From Microlunatus sagamiharensis (GTDB lineage: Bacteria > Actinomycetota > Actinomycetes > Propionibacteriales > Propionibacteriaceae), in contig NZ_LT629799.1 in the NCBI RefSeq assembly GCF_900105785.1, positions 930,001-994,000 on the forward strand: DNA of 64,000 nucleotides, given 5' to 3'. The translations under genes and the position numbers were made by a program. The notes under the pieces were generated by a model. The model searched no databases, had not been told where the DNA came from, and was given only the letters and a program-made list of their open reading frames with translations. Of the stretch, positions 29,854-38,420 are shown piece by piece (the first letter of the stretch is position 1; each line of letters opens with the position of its first letter).

Positions 29854-30654
29854 TTACCCGGGTGCTCGCCCGGGTGCTCGGCCCAGCCGACGGCGGTCCA
29901 GGTCGACGACCAGCGCCCGGTGGTCGGAGACGGGTAGCCGCAGCGAGGCGGTGCCGACCACGTCGCCGACGTCGCCGCGGGCCAGCACGTGGTCGATCTG
30001 GCGGACGGGCTCGTCGACGGGGAACGTCAGCGCGGTGGCCAGGGGACGGAATCCGCTGACGCGCCGCGCGGGCGGCGGCGTCATGTTCAGGTCGCCCATG
30101 ATCAGCGCGGGGCCCGGCGTGGCGGCCATCGCGCGGCGGAGGGCGAGGAGCTGGAGCTGGGACCAGCCGGGCACGAAGGAGAGGTGCGCGCTGGCGACGA
30201 GCAGCGGGCCCTCCGGCGTCGCGACCTCGGCCAGCACGGCGGTCCTGTGCTCCTCGCGGCGCAGCTCCAGGCGGCGCGGCTCGCGCCGCACCACGGGGAA
30301 GCGCGGCCTGATGAGCGGCAGCCGCAGCTCGCGCCAGGCGGTGACCGGGTGCCGGGAGACGAGCGCGACGCCGTACGCGGTCATGTCGGGTGCGGGCGTG
30401 CGCGGCGCGGGGTGCCAGCGGCCGTCGGTGTCGATCGTCATCGCCGCGCAGAAGCGGCTGCTCGCGGCACCCATCGCCCGGGCGGCGACGTCGGCGAGGT
30501 CCGCGGCGTGCGAGCGCTCGTTGCCCCGGTCGACCTCCTGGAGGGCCAGCACGTCGGGGTCGAGCGAGGCCACGACGGCAGCGAACCGGTCGAGGTCGAC
30601 CACGCCGTCCACCGGGCTCGCGCCGTGCAGGACGTTGAACGTCACCAGGCGCAC
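29854..30654 (-). CDS. Endonuclease/exonuclease/phosphatase-family protein
   Basis: A 266-aa protein of the DNase I-like metal-dependent phosphoesterase fold. Ordered motifs are TFNVLHG (residues 5-11), LQEVDRG (about 38), ASAHLSF, GDLNMTP and the C-terminal SDHRALVVDL. These supply the catalytic Asn, Glu, Asp and His residues. There is no signal peptide, so it acts in the cytoplasm. The substrate, nucleic acid, phospholipid or inositol phosphate, cannot be decided. The start is leaderless and divergent from ffh, with only 44 bp between the two start codons. Confidence 0.87.
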   Translation of the reverse strand: MRLVTFNVLHGASPVDGVVDLDRFAAVVASLDPDVLALQEVDRGNERSHAADLADVAARAMGAASSRFCAAMTIDTDGRWHPAPRTPAPDMTAYGVALVSRHPVTAWRELRLPLIRPRFPVVRREPRRLELRREEHRTAVLAEVATPEGPLLVASAHLSFVPGWSQLQLLALRRAMAATPGPALIMGDLNMTPPPARRVSGFRPLATALTFPVDEPVRQIDHVLARGDVGDVVGTASLRLPVSDHRALVVDLDRRRLGRAPGRAPG

Positions 30655-30660
30655 GCGCGC

Positions 30661-30666
30661 AGCCTA
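30661..30666 (-). promoter_or_regulatory. -10 element of leaderless phosphodiesterase gene
   Basis: Minus-strand TAGGCT, then GCGCGC (6 nt), then GTG 30654. It mirrors the ffh element 20 bp away. Confidence 0.55.
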
Positions 30667-30686
30667 ACCACCGGCGCCCGGCTGGG

Positions 30687-30692
30687 TAGGCT
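30687..30692 (+). promoter_or_regulatory. -10 element of leaderless ffh
   Basis: TAGGCT, then GACCGC (6 nt), then GTG 30699. Confidence 0.55.
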
Positions 30693-30698
30693 GACCGC

Positions 30699-32252
30699 GT
30701 GTTCGACACCCTCTCCGACCGGCTGGCCGCGACGTTCAAGAGCCTGCGCGGCAAGACGCGGCTCAGCGAGGCCGACATCGACGCGACGGCGCGCGAGATC
30801 CGGGTCGCGCTGCTCGAGGCCGACGTCAACCTCGCCGTCGTCCGCGACTTCGTCGCCCGGGTGCGCGAGCGGGCCAAGGGCGCGGAGCTCACGGGCGCGC
30901 TGAACCCCTCGCAGCAGATCATCAAGATCGTCGACGAGGAGCTCGTCGCGATCCTCGGCGGCGACACCCGCACGATCCGCTTCGCCAAGAACCCGCCGAC
31001 GGTGATCATGCTCGCGGGCCTCCAGGGCGCCGGCAAGACGACGCTCGCCGGCAAGCTGGCCCGCTGGCTCAAGGGCCAGGGCCACTCGCCGCTGCTCGTC
31101 GCGGCCGACCTCCAGCGCCCGAACGCGGTCAACCAGCTCCAGGTCGTGGGCCAGCGGGCCGGCGTCCAGGTCTTCGCGCCCGAGCCCGGCAACGGCGTCG
31201 GGGACCCCGTCGACGTGGCCCGCCGCGCGATCGACGAGGCCAACCGGCGCCTGTTCGACGTCGTGGTGGTCGACACCGCCGGCCGCCTGGGCATCGACGC
31301 CGACCTGATGCAGCAGGCCGCGGACATCCGCGACGCGGTGAACCCCGACGAGGTGCTCTTCGTCGTCGACGCGATGATCGGCCAGGACGCGGTCAACACC
31401 GCGAACGCCTTCGCCGAGGGCGTCGGCTTCGACGGCGTCGTGCTGACCAAGCTCGACGGCGACGCCCGCGGTGGTGCCGCGCTGTCGATCGCCCGCGTCA
31501 CCGGCAAGCCGATCATGTTCGCCTCCAACGGCGAGGCGCTCACCGAGTTCGACGTCTTCCACCCCGACCGGATGGCCAGCCGCATCCTCGGCATGGGCGA
31601 CGTCCTCACGCTCATCGAGCAGGCCGAGAAGACCTTCGACGCCGAGCAGTCGGCCAAGGCCGCGGCCAAGCTCGCCTCCAAGGAGGGCAAGGAGTTCGGC
31701 CTCGCCGACTTCCTGCAGCAGATGCAGATGGTCCGCAAGATGGGCCCGCTGTCGAAGATCTTCGGGATGCTGCCCGGCATGGGCGACTTCAAGGACCAGA
31801 TCGCGAACATCGACGAGCGCGAGGTCGACCGGCTCGAGGCGATCATCCACTCGATGACCCCCGGCGAGCGCGACGACCCCAAGATCATCGACGGCTCCCG
31901 GCGGGCGCGCATCGCGAAGGGCGCCGGCGTCCAGGTCTCCGACGTGAACGGGCTGGTCAACCGCTTCTTCGAGGCGCGCAAGATGATGAGCTCGCTGGCC
32001 GGCGGCAAGATGCCGGGCATGCCCGGGATGCCGGGCATGGGCGGCGGCGGCGCCAAGAAGCAGCCGGCGAAGGCCGCGGCCAAGAAGAAGGGCCACAAGG
32101 TCTCGGGCAACCCGGCCAAGCGCAACAACCCCGCGGTCGCCGCGCCCGCGGCCGGCTCCGCCTTCGAGCCGGAGCAGCTCGACGAGAAGGCGCTGCAGGA
32201 GGCCATGGCGAGCTTCCAGCTGCCGTCGAACCTGCGCGACCGGCTCAAGTAG
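30699..32252 (+). CDS. ffh: Signal recognition particle protein Ffh
   Basis: Ffh binds signal sequences and 4.5S RNA and targets nascent membrane proteins to FtsY. The 517-aa protein has the N domain, then GTPase motifs GLQGAGKTT (about 107-115), DTAGRLGID (about 191) and TKLDGDARGG (about 250). The Met-rich M domain follows (FLQQMQMVRKMGPL, MLPGMG), with a Met/Gly repeat (MPGMPGMPGMGGGG near 442). A Lys/Ala-rich actinobacterial C-terminal tail ends the protein. The SRP RNA gene was not recognised in the window. Confidence 0.97.
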   Translation: MFDTLSDRLAATFKSLRGKTRLSEADIDATAREIRVALLEADVNLAVVRDFVARVRERAKGAELTGALNPSQQIIKIVDEELVAILGGDTRTIRFAKNPPTVIMLAGLQGAGKTTLAGKLARWLKGQGHSPLLVAADLQRPNAVNQLQVVGQRAGVQVFAPEPGNGVGDPVDVARRAIDEANRRLFDVVVVDTAGRLGIDADLMQQAADIRDAVNPDEVLFVVDAMIGQDAVNTANAFAEGVGFDGVVLTKLDGDARGGAALSIARVTGKPIMFASNGEALTEFDVFHPDRMASRILGMGDVLTLIEQAEKTFDAEQSAKAAAKLASKEGKEFGLADFLQQMQMVRKMGPLSKIFGMLPGMGDFKDQIANIDEREVDRLEAIIHSMTPGERDDPKIIDGSRRARIAKGAGVQVSDVNGLVNRFFEARKMMSSLAGGKMPGMPGMPGMGGGGAKKQPAKAAAKKKGHKVSGNPAKRNNPAVAAPAAGSAFEPEQLDEKALQEAMASFQLPSNLRDRLK

Positions 32253-32298
32253 TGCGCTGCGGGTCCGACGGGGTCGTCCCCCGGGCACGGCGTCGTCG

Positions 32299-33393
32299 TT
32301 GACCCGTCTCCACCGTCCTCTCCACCTGTCCGCCGTCGTCCTGCCCGAGGGCGAACGGCGCGAGCTGTACGTGGTCGACGGCCACGTGACGTACGAGCCG
32401 GTCCGCGACGCCGAGCGGGTCGAGGGCGCGTACGTCATGCCCGGCCTGGTCGACGCGCACTGCCACGTGGGGCTGGAGTCCACCGGCGCGGTCCCCGACG
32501 ACGTCGCCGAGCAGCACGCGCTGGCCGAGCGGGCTGCGGGTGCTCTGCTGCTGCGCGACGCGGGCAGCCCGGCCGACACCCGCTGGATGGACGAGCGCGA
32601 CGACCTGCCGCGGATCGTCCGGGCGGGCCGGCACATCGCCCGGCCCAAGCGCTACCTGCGCAACTACGCCGACGAGGTGGAGCCGGACGCGCTCGTCGAG
32701 GCGGTCGAGCGCCAGGCCGCGCGCGGCGACGGGTGGGTCAAGCTCGTGGGGGACTGGATCGACCGCGAGGTCGGCGACCTGGCCCCGCTGTGGCCGCTCG
32801 AGGTCGCCCGGTCCGCGATCGCCCGCGCGCACGCCCTCGGCTGCCGGGTCACCGCGCACGTCTTCGGCGAGCAGGCCGTCGCCGAGCTCGTCGAGGCGGG
32901 CATCGACGGCATCGAGCACGGCACCGGGCTCGACCCCACGACGAACGCCGCGACCATCGCGCTGATGGCTGAGCGGCAGGTCGCGCTGGTGCCCACGATG
33001 ATCCAGCTCGAGAACTTCCCGGGCTTCGCCGACGCGGCCGAGGCCAAGTTCCCCGCGTACGCGCGGCGGATGAGGCGGCTCTACGAGCGCCGCCACGCGA
33101 CCTTCGGCGCGGCGCTCGACGCCGGCGTCCCGATCTACGCGGGCACGGACGCGGGCGGCTACCTCCCGCACGGCATCGTCGGGCGCGAGATGGCGGCGCT
33201 CTCCTCCTTCATGAGCGCCGAGCAGGCGCTCGGCGCCGGGTCCTGGCGGGCCCGCGCCTGGCTCGGGCACCCGGACACCCTCGCCGAGGGCGCGCCGGCC
33301 GACCTCGTGCTGCTCGACGCCGACCCCCGGGCCGACCTGCGGGTGCTGAGCACCCCGGCGGCCGTCGTCCTGCGGGGACGCCGCGTTGCCTGA
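32299..33393 (+). CDS. Amidohydrolase-family metal enzyme
   Basis: A 364-aa amidohydrolase (imidazolonepropionase/prolidase-like branch). Metal ligands are visible: H54 and H56 in DAHCHVG, K148 in VKLVGD as the likely carbamylated lysine, H187 (TAHVFGE), H207 (EHGTGL) and D284 (GTDAGG). Such enzymes cleave C-N bonds of cyclic amides or dipeptides. The best start is TTG 32299, 46 nt after ffh. No ribosome-binding site is evident, so the start is less certain than the domain. It overlaps the next gene by 8 nt. Confidence 0.85.
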   Translation: MTRLHRPLHLSAVVLPEGERRELYVVDGHVTYEPVRDAERVEGAYVMPGLVDAHCHVGLESTGAVPDDVAEQHALAERAAGALLLRDAGSPADTRWMDERDDLPRIVRAGRHIARPKRYLRNYADEVEPDALVEAVERQAARGDGWVKLVGDWIDREVGDLAPLWPLEVARSAIARAHALGCRVTAHVFGEQAVAELVEAGIDGIEHGTGLDPTTNAATIALMAERQVALVPTMIQLENFPGFADAAEAKFPAYARRMRRLYERRHATFGAALDAGVPIYAGTDAGGYLPHGIVGREMAALSSFMSAEQALGAGSWRARAWLGHPDTLAEGAPADLVLLDADPRADLRVLSTPAAVVLRGRRVA

Positions 33394-36016
33394 CCGCTCC
33401 TTCTCCCGGGGCCGCTCCCGGATCTGGGCCGCGCTCGCCGCCTTCGGCGTCGGGCTCGCGCCGCTCGGCGTGGCCGCGCCCGCGCAGGCCGCGGACGACG
33501 CGGTCGTCGAGACCGTGCTGTCCGTCCCGGGCACGCCCGAGCCGGACGGCACGTCGGTCACCCTCGACGCCACGCTGGTGACCACGGCGCCGGGCACGCC
33601 CCGGCCCGCGGTCGTCCTCGCGCACGGCCTGGGCGGGACGAAGGCCGACAGCCTGCCCACCGCGCGGACGCTCGCCCGCGACGGGTACGCCGTGCTCGTC
33701 TACACCGCGCGCGGCTTCGGCGCCTCCGGGGGGTTCGTGCACCTGGACGACCCCGCGTACGAGGGCCGCGACGCGGTGGCGATGGTCGACGAGGCGGCGC
33801 GGCGTCCCGAGGTCGAGAAGACGGGGTCCGACCCCGTGGTCGGCTTCGCCGGCGCCAGCTATGGCGGGGCGGTCGCCCTCGAGGTCGCCGCGCTCGACAC
33901 GCGGGTCGACGCGGTCGTACCCGCCTTCACCTACGCCGACCTGACGAGCGCGCTGGTGCCCCAGAGCCGGGTCACCGGCGGTGCGGGTTCGCTGGCCGAC
34001 GTCACCGCCAGCGGGGGCACCGGCGTGCTGAAGGCCGCGTGGGCCGCGCTGCTGTTCACGGGCACGGCCTCCGCGGGCACTGACACGAGCGGGTCCGAGG
34101 AGCCGGCGGCGGGCGGGCAGCCGACCCCGAGCGTGTGCGGGCGGTTCGCCGAGGACGTGTGCCGCGCGTACGTCGGGAGCGCCCGCACCGGCACCCCGAG
34201 CGCCGAGCTCCTGGCGCTGGCCCGCCGCTCCTCGCCCGACCTGAGCCGGATCACCGCGCCTACGCTGATGATCCAGGGCGAGGACGACACCCTCTTCGGG
34301 CTCGACCAGGCCGACCGCGTCATGCGCGGCCTGCCGGCCACGACCCCGGCGGCCACCGCCTGGGTGCCCGGCGGCCACGACGCCAGCATCTCCGTCGACG
34401 ACCAGCTCGACCGGGTGACGGCCTGGTTCGACCGCTACCTCAAGCAGGACACCTCGGCCGCCGTGCAGCCCGCCGTGTCCGTGACGGTTCCGGAGACCTC
34501 CCTGGTGGGCACCGGCGGCGGGGACGACGACAGCGCGCCGCGCGTGCTCACGGCCGGCACCTACCCAGGACGGGGGAGCCCGGCTCCCGCGGTCCGGACG
34601 CTCACGCTCGACGGCGGCGCGCAGACGGTCGTCAACCCGGCCGGCGCACGCCCGGGCGCCCTGACGAACCTGCCCGGCAGCGGCGCGGCGGGCGCGGCGG
34701 CCGCCGTCGCGGGCTACCCGCTCGCGGTGCTGCCCGGGCAGGCGGCCACCTTCACCAGCGCCCCGGTCGAGCGGCCGTACGACCTCGTCGGCAGCGGTCG
34801 CGTGCGCCTCGACGTCAGCTCGTCGAGCGACGAGGCGGTCCTCTTCGCGAGCGTCTGGGACCTCGGGCCGGACGACCCGCAGACCCGGCGCCCGACCTCG
34901 ACCGTCCTGCCCGGGCGGGCCGTGGCGCCGGTCCGGCTCACCGGGCTCACCCCGGGCGCGACGACCACCGTCGAGGTGGCGCTGCCCACGGTGTCCCACC
35001 AGGTGCCCGTCGGCCACCGGCTGCGCCTCGTCGTCGCCACGACCGACAGCGCGTACGCCGGACCCGTCGACCCCGCGACCTACTCCGTGGCGCTCGCCGA
35101 CCCGGTGCTGACGCTGCCCGACCTCGGCGGCCTGAGCGCCAGCGGCGGCAGCCGGCTCGACGTGCCGGTTCCGCTGGTGGTGGCGGTCGCCCTCCTCCTG
35201 CTCGCGGCCCTCGTCGGCCTGCTCCTGCTGCGCCGCGCCCGCCGGGCGGAGGCCGGGGGACCGGAGCGCCCGGACCTCGCCGACGTGCCGCTGGTCGTCG
35301 AGGGCCTGGAGAAGACGTACGCCGACGGGCTGAAGGCGGTCGACGGGGTGACGTTCCGGGCCGAGCGGGGCCAGGTCGTGGGTCTGCTGGGCCCGAACGG
35401 CGCGGGCAAGACGACGACGCTGCGCATGGTCGTCGGCCTGATCCGTCCCGACCAGGGCGCGGTGTGGGTCGAGGGCCGTCCCGTGCAGGGCGGGGCCGAC
35501 GTGCTCGGCTCGGTCGGCGCGCTGATCGAGGGCCCGGGGTTCCTGCCGCACCTGTCCGGACGCGCCAACCTCGAGGCCTACTGGAAGGCCACCGGGCGCC
35601 CGACGGAGGAGGCGCACCTCGACGAGGTGCTGGCCATCGCCGATCTCGGCACCTCGGTCGAGCGCCGGGTCCGCGGCTACAGCCAGGGCATGCGCCAGCG
35701 CCTCGGCATCGCCCAGGCGATGATGGGGCTGCCCTCGCTGCTGCTGCTCGACGAGCCGACGAACGGCCTCGACCCGCCGCAGATCACCGCCATGCGGCGC
35801 GTGCTCGCCGACTACGCCGCGGCCGGCCGCACGGTGCTGATCTCCTCGCACCTGCTCGCCGAGGTCGAGCAGAGCTGCGACCACGTCGTCGTCATGGCCC
35901 GCGGCAAGGTCCTGCTCTCCGAGGCCACGTCCACGCTGACCGGGGACGGGCGCCGCCGGTTGGAGGAGGCCTTCCTCGACCTCGTCGGCACCGGACCCGC
36001 AGGAGGTGGGCAGTGA
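33386..36016 (+). CDS. Secreted alpha/beta-hydrolase fused to an ABC transporter ATPase
   Basis: An 876-aa fusion. Residues 1-35 form a signal peptide or anchor ending AQA. An X-Pro dipeptidyl-peptidase/CocE-like alpha/beta hydrolase follows, with nucleophile S158 in GASYGG, acid in GEDDTLFG (about 300) and H331 in GGHDAS, then a beta-sandwich-like domain. One membrane helix lies at about 595-616. A complete ABC ATPase follows, with Walker A GPNGAGKTT (669-677), signature YSQGMRQR (765-772) and LLLLDEPTNG with D789-E790. The topology is self-consistent: hydrolase outside, ATPase inside. It starts with TTG inside the amidohydrolase and overlaps the permease by 4 nt. Confidence 0.88.
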   Translation: MPDRSFSRGRSRIWAALAAFGVGLAPLGVAAPAQAADDAVVETVLSVPGTPEPDGTSVTLDATLVTTAPGTPRPAVVLAHGLGGTKADSLPTARTLARDGYAVLVYTARGFGASGGFVHLDDPAYEGRDAVAMVDEAARRPEVEKTGSDPVVGFAGASYGGAVALEVAALDTRVDAVVPAFTYADLTSALVPQSRVTGGAGSLADVTASGGTGVLKAAWAALLFTGTASAGTDTSGSEEPAAGGQPTPSVCGRFAEDVCRAYVGSARTGTPSAELLALARRSSPDLSRITAPTLMIQGEDDTLFGLDQADRVMRGLPATTPAATAWVPGGHDASISVDDQLDRVTAWFDRYLKQDTSAAVQPAVSVTVPETSLVGTGGGDDDSAPRVLTAGTYPGRGSPAPAVRTLTLDGGAQTVVNPAGARPGALTNLPGSGAAGAAAAVAGYPLAVLPGQAATFTSAPVERPYDLVGSGRVRLDVSSSSDEAVLFASVWDLGPDDPQTRRPTSTVLPGRAVAPVRLTGLTPGATTTVEVALPTVSHQVPVGHRLRLVVATTDSAYAGPVDPATYSVALADPVLTLPDLGGLSASGGSRLDVPVPLVVAVALLLLAALVGLLLLRRARRAEAGGPERPDLADVPLVVEGLEKTYADGLKAVDGVTFRAERGQVVGLLGPNGAGKTTTLRMVVGLIRPDQGAVWVEGRPVQGGADVLGSVGALIEGPGFLPHLSGRANLEAYWKATGRPTEEAHLDEVLAIADLGTSVERRVRGYSQGMRQRLGIAQAMMGLPSLLLLDEPTNGLDPPQITAMRRVLADYAAAGRTVLISSHLLAEVEQSCDHVVVMARGKVLLSEATSTLTGDGRRRLEEAFLDLVGTGPAGGGQ

Positions 36017-36864
36017 GCACGACCGCCGAGCGCCCGGCACCGGCACGCGCCCGCCGGGCCCTGCCGCTGTCCGCCGAGATCCGACGGCAGCTGTCGCGTC
36101 GCCGCACGGTCGTCGTCTTCGCCGTGCTCGCCGCCCTGCCCCTGGTGCTCCTGGCCGCCTTCTGGCTCGGCTCCTCCGACGCGACGTCGGCGCAGCGCGG
36201 GTTCGTCGACCTCGCCCAGGACAGCGGGGCCAACCTGGTGGTCTTCGCGCTGTTCGCCGCGACCGGCTTCCTGCTCGTGGTCGTCGTCGCCCTCTTCGCG
36301 GGCGACCCGGTGCCGAGCGAGGCGAGCTGGTCGAGCCTGCGCTACCTGCTCACCGCGCCCGTGCGCCGCGAGCGGCTGCTGCGCCAGAAGCTGGTCGCGG
36401 CCGGGCTGTTCAGCCTGGCCGCGCTGGTCTTCCTCCCCGTGTGGACGCTGCTGGTCGGCGGGCTCGCGTACGGCTGGGGTCCCTACGTCGGCCCGACCGG
36501 CGACCAGCTCGCCTACCCGCTGGTGGTGGCCCGCCTGGGTGTTGTGGTGGTCTACCTCGCCCTGTCGCTCAGCGTCGTCGGCGCCTTCGCCTTCCTGCTG
36601 GGCACGCTCACCGACGCCCCGCTGGCCGCGGTCGGCGGGGCGGTCGTGCTATGGATCGTCTGCGCGATCCTCGACCAGATCACCGCGCTGGGCGGTCTGC
36701 GCCAGGCGCTCCCGGGGCACTTCGCCTTCGCCTGGGCCGACGCCCTCGCCCCCACCGTCGACTGGTCCGGCATGGCCCAGGGCGCGCTGTGGTCGGTCGG
36801 CTACTCGGTCGTCTGCGTCGGCGTCGCGACCTGGCGCTTCCTGCGCAAGGACGTCACCAGTTAG
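36013..36864 (+). CDS. ABC transporter permease
   Basis: A 283-aa ABC-2-type membrane subunit with six predicted helices: about 36-56, 75-97, 128-150, 171-195, 200-222 and 253-273. It is the evident partner of the ATPase domain in the preceding fusion. GTG 36013 overlaps that gene's stop (GTGA) and has a strong AGGAGG at 36001-36006. Cargo and direction are unknown, but ATPases of this type usually serve exporters. Confidence 0.87.
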   Translation: MSTTAERPAPARARRALPLSAEIRRQLSRRRTVVVFAVLAALPLVLLAAFWLGSSDATSAQRGFVDLAQDSGANLVVFALFAATGFLLVVVVALFAGDPVPSEASWSSLRYLLTAPVRRERLLRQKLVAAGLFSLAALVFLPVWTLLVGGLAYGWGPYVGPTGDQLAYPLVVARLGVVVVYLALSLSVVGAFAFLLGTLTDAPLAAVGGAVVLWIVCAILDQITALGGLRQALPGHFAFAWADALAPTVDWSGMAQGALWSVGYSVVCVGVATWRFLRKDVTS

Positions 36865-36882
36865 CCCGGGACCACCGATCTC

Positions 36883-36907
36883 CACCCGGGCGGCGAATCG
36901 CCCGGTG
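36883..36907 (+). terminator. Terminator of the amidohydrolase-ABC operon
   Basis: CACCCGGGCG/CGCCCGGTG, 9 bp with one bulged C and a GCGAAT loop, 18 nt after the permease stop. Confidence 0.55.
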
Positions 36908-36917
36908 CGGCATCGTC

Positions 36918-36926
36918 TGGCATGAT
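36918..36926 (+). promoter_or_regulatory. Candidate extended -10 promoter of rpsP operon
   Basis: TGGCATGAT fits an extended -10 (TGn plus CATGAT). No -35 is clear. It would give a leader of about 150 nt before rpsP with several GC-rich inverted segments. No gene is supported in 36865-37085. Confidence 0.4.
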
Positions 36927-37085
36927 GGTCGCTGCACTTGTGCTGGTCGGCGCCCTCTCATCGTCGTCCGGCTCGGGTCCCTCGGGCCCTGATGGACGCG
37001 AACCCACCGCGTCGTCCGGGCTCACCCACCTCGTGGCCGACGCAGGAGCGCCCGGTCGCGTACACATACAGGAGTTCCCACACAC

Positions 37086-37553
37086 GTGGCTGTCAAGATC
37101 CGTCTGAAGCGCCTCGGCAAGATCCGGTCGCCGCACTACCGCATCGTCGTCGCCGACTCGCGCACCAAGCGCGACGGTCGTGCGATCGAGGAGATCGGCA
37201 AGTACCACCCCAAGAACGACCCGTCGGTCATCGAGGTCGACTCCGAGCGCGCGCAGTACTGGCTCTCCGTCGGCGCCCAGCCGTCCGAGGCCGTCGTCGC
37301 CATCTTCAAGCGCACCGGCGACTGGCAGAAGTTCTCCGGCGACACCTCGCCCTCGGGCGTCGAGCCGCAGAAGGAGAAGCCGAACAAGCTCGACCTCTTC
37401 AACGCCGCCCTCGCCGAGGCCGGCTCCGAGCCCCGCGGCGCGGCGGTCACCAAGTCGGGCCGCTCGTCCGACGCCAAGGTCGAGGGCACCCCGGCCGAGG
37501 CGCAGCAGGCCGCTGACGCCGGTGCGGCCGCGGCCTCGACCAGCGCCTCCTGA
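37086..37553 (+). CDS. rpsP: 30S ribosomal protein S16
   Basis: S16 of the small subunit, starting [20 protein letters not shown]. The core ends near residue 85. A further 70 residues rich in Ala, Glu, Ser and Lys form the C-terminal extension usual in actinobacteria, giving 155 aa. GTG 37086 is preceded by AGGAG at a long spacing of 11 nt. The stop overlaps the khpA ATG (TGATG). Confidence 0.97.
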   Translation: MAVKIRLKRLGKIRSPHYRIVVADSRTKRDGRAIEEIGKYHPKNDPSVIEVDSERAQYWLSVGAQPSEAVVAIFKRTGDWQKFSGDTSPSGVEPQKEKPNKLDLFNAALAEAGSEPRGAAVTKSGRSSDAKVEGTPAEAQQAADAGAAAASTSAS

Positions 37554-37810
37554 TGCTGTCCGAGGCGCTCGAGCACCTCGTGCGGGGCATCGTCACCCAC
37601 CCCGACGACGTCTCGGTCCGGGACAAGGACCAGCGGCGTGGCCGGATGCTCGAGGTGCGCGTCAACCCCGAGGACATCGGCAAGGTGATCGGTCGCCAGG
37701 GCCGCACGGCGACCGCGCTGCGGACCGTCGTCGGGGCGCTGGCCGGCCGTGACCAGGTCCGCGTCGACTTCGTCGACGTCGACCGCCAGTCGCGCCGCCC
37801 GCGCGGCTGA
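37553..37810 (+). CDS. khpA: KH-domain RNA-binding protein KhpA
   Basis: An 85-aa single KH domain protein with the RNA-binding GxxG loop IGRQGR near residue 45, in the VNPEDIGKVIGRQGRTATAL segment. KhpA binds RNA, often with KhpB, and affects cell size and ribosome function in Firmicutes. It is conserved between rpsP and rimM. It is translationally coupled to rpsP. Confidence 0.94.
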   Translation: MLSEALEHLVRGIVTHPDDVSVRDKDQRRGRMLEVRVNPEDIGKVIGRQGRTATALRTVVGALAGRDQVRVDFVDVDRQSRRPRG

Positions 37811-37835
37811 CGTCCGCGTCGACCGCGAGCACCGC

Positions 37836-38420
37836 ATGACCCAGCAGCACCCCGAGGGCCCCGTCGCCCGCCCCGACCTTGTCGAGGTGGTCGTCGGGGC
37901 TCTCGGGCGTCCGCACGGCATCCGCGGCGACGTCGCCATCGACCTGCGGACCGACGAGCCGGAGCGGCGCTTCGTCGACGGGGCCGTGCTCCGCGTCGAG
38001 GGCTCCACGCGCGTGCTGACCGTCGAGTCGACCCGCTGGCACTCCGGCCGGCTGCTCGCGCGCTTCGAGGAGCTCCTCGACCGCACGGCCGTCGAGGGTG
38101 CCCGTGGGCTGGTGCTCGTGACCGACGTGCCGGCCGACGAGGTGCCCGAGGACGAGGGCGAGTACTACGACCGTCAGCTCGTCGGGCTCGCCGTCGAGAC
38201 CACCGACGGCCGGCCGGTCGGGCGGGTGCGCGACGTGCTGCACCCCGGTCCGCAGGACCTGCTCGAGATCGAGACCGGTGCGGGCACCCGGCTGGTGCCC
38301 TTCGTCGAGGCGCTCGTCCCCGAGGTCGACCTGGCCGCCGGACGGGTCCTGGTCGTCGACGTGCCCGGGCTGCTCTCCGACCTGCCCGACGAGCCGGGAC
38401 CGACCGGCACCTCCGCGTGA
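37836..38420 (+). CDS. rimM: Ribosome maturation factor RimM
   Basis: RimM assists 30S head assembly and binds S19. The 194-aa protein has the N-terminal [15 protein letters not shown] motif and the PRC-barrel half beginning [12 protein letters not shown] with [10 protein letters not shown] and [16 protein letters not shown] 37836 is chosen over upstream in-frame codons within khpA. The stop overlaps the trmD GTG by 4 nt. Confidence 0.95.
   Translation: MTQQHPEGPVARPDLVEVVVGALGRPHGIRGDVAIDLRTDEPERRFVDGAVLRVEGSTRVLTVESTRWHSGRLLARFEELLDRTAVEGARGLVLVTDVPADEVPEDEGEYYDRQLVGLAVETTDGRPVGRVRDVLHPGPQDLLEIETGAGTRLVPFVEALVPEVDLAAGRVLVVDVPGLLSDLPDEPGPTGTSA

Noticed and set aside
36922-37107. A 61-codon frame before rpsP
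   Set aside because: It runs into the rpsP start in another frame, has no ribosome-binding site and has Ser/Gly-rich random composition.
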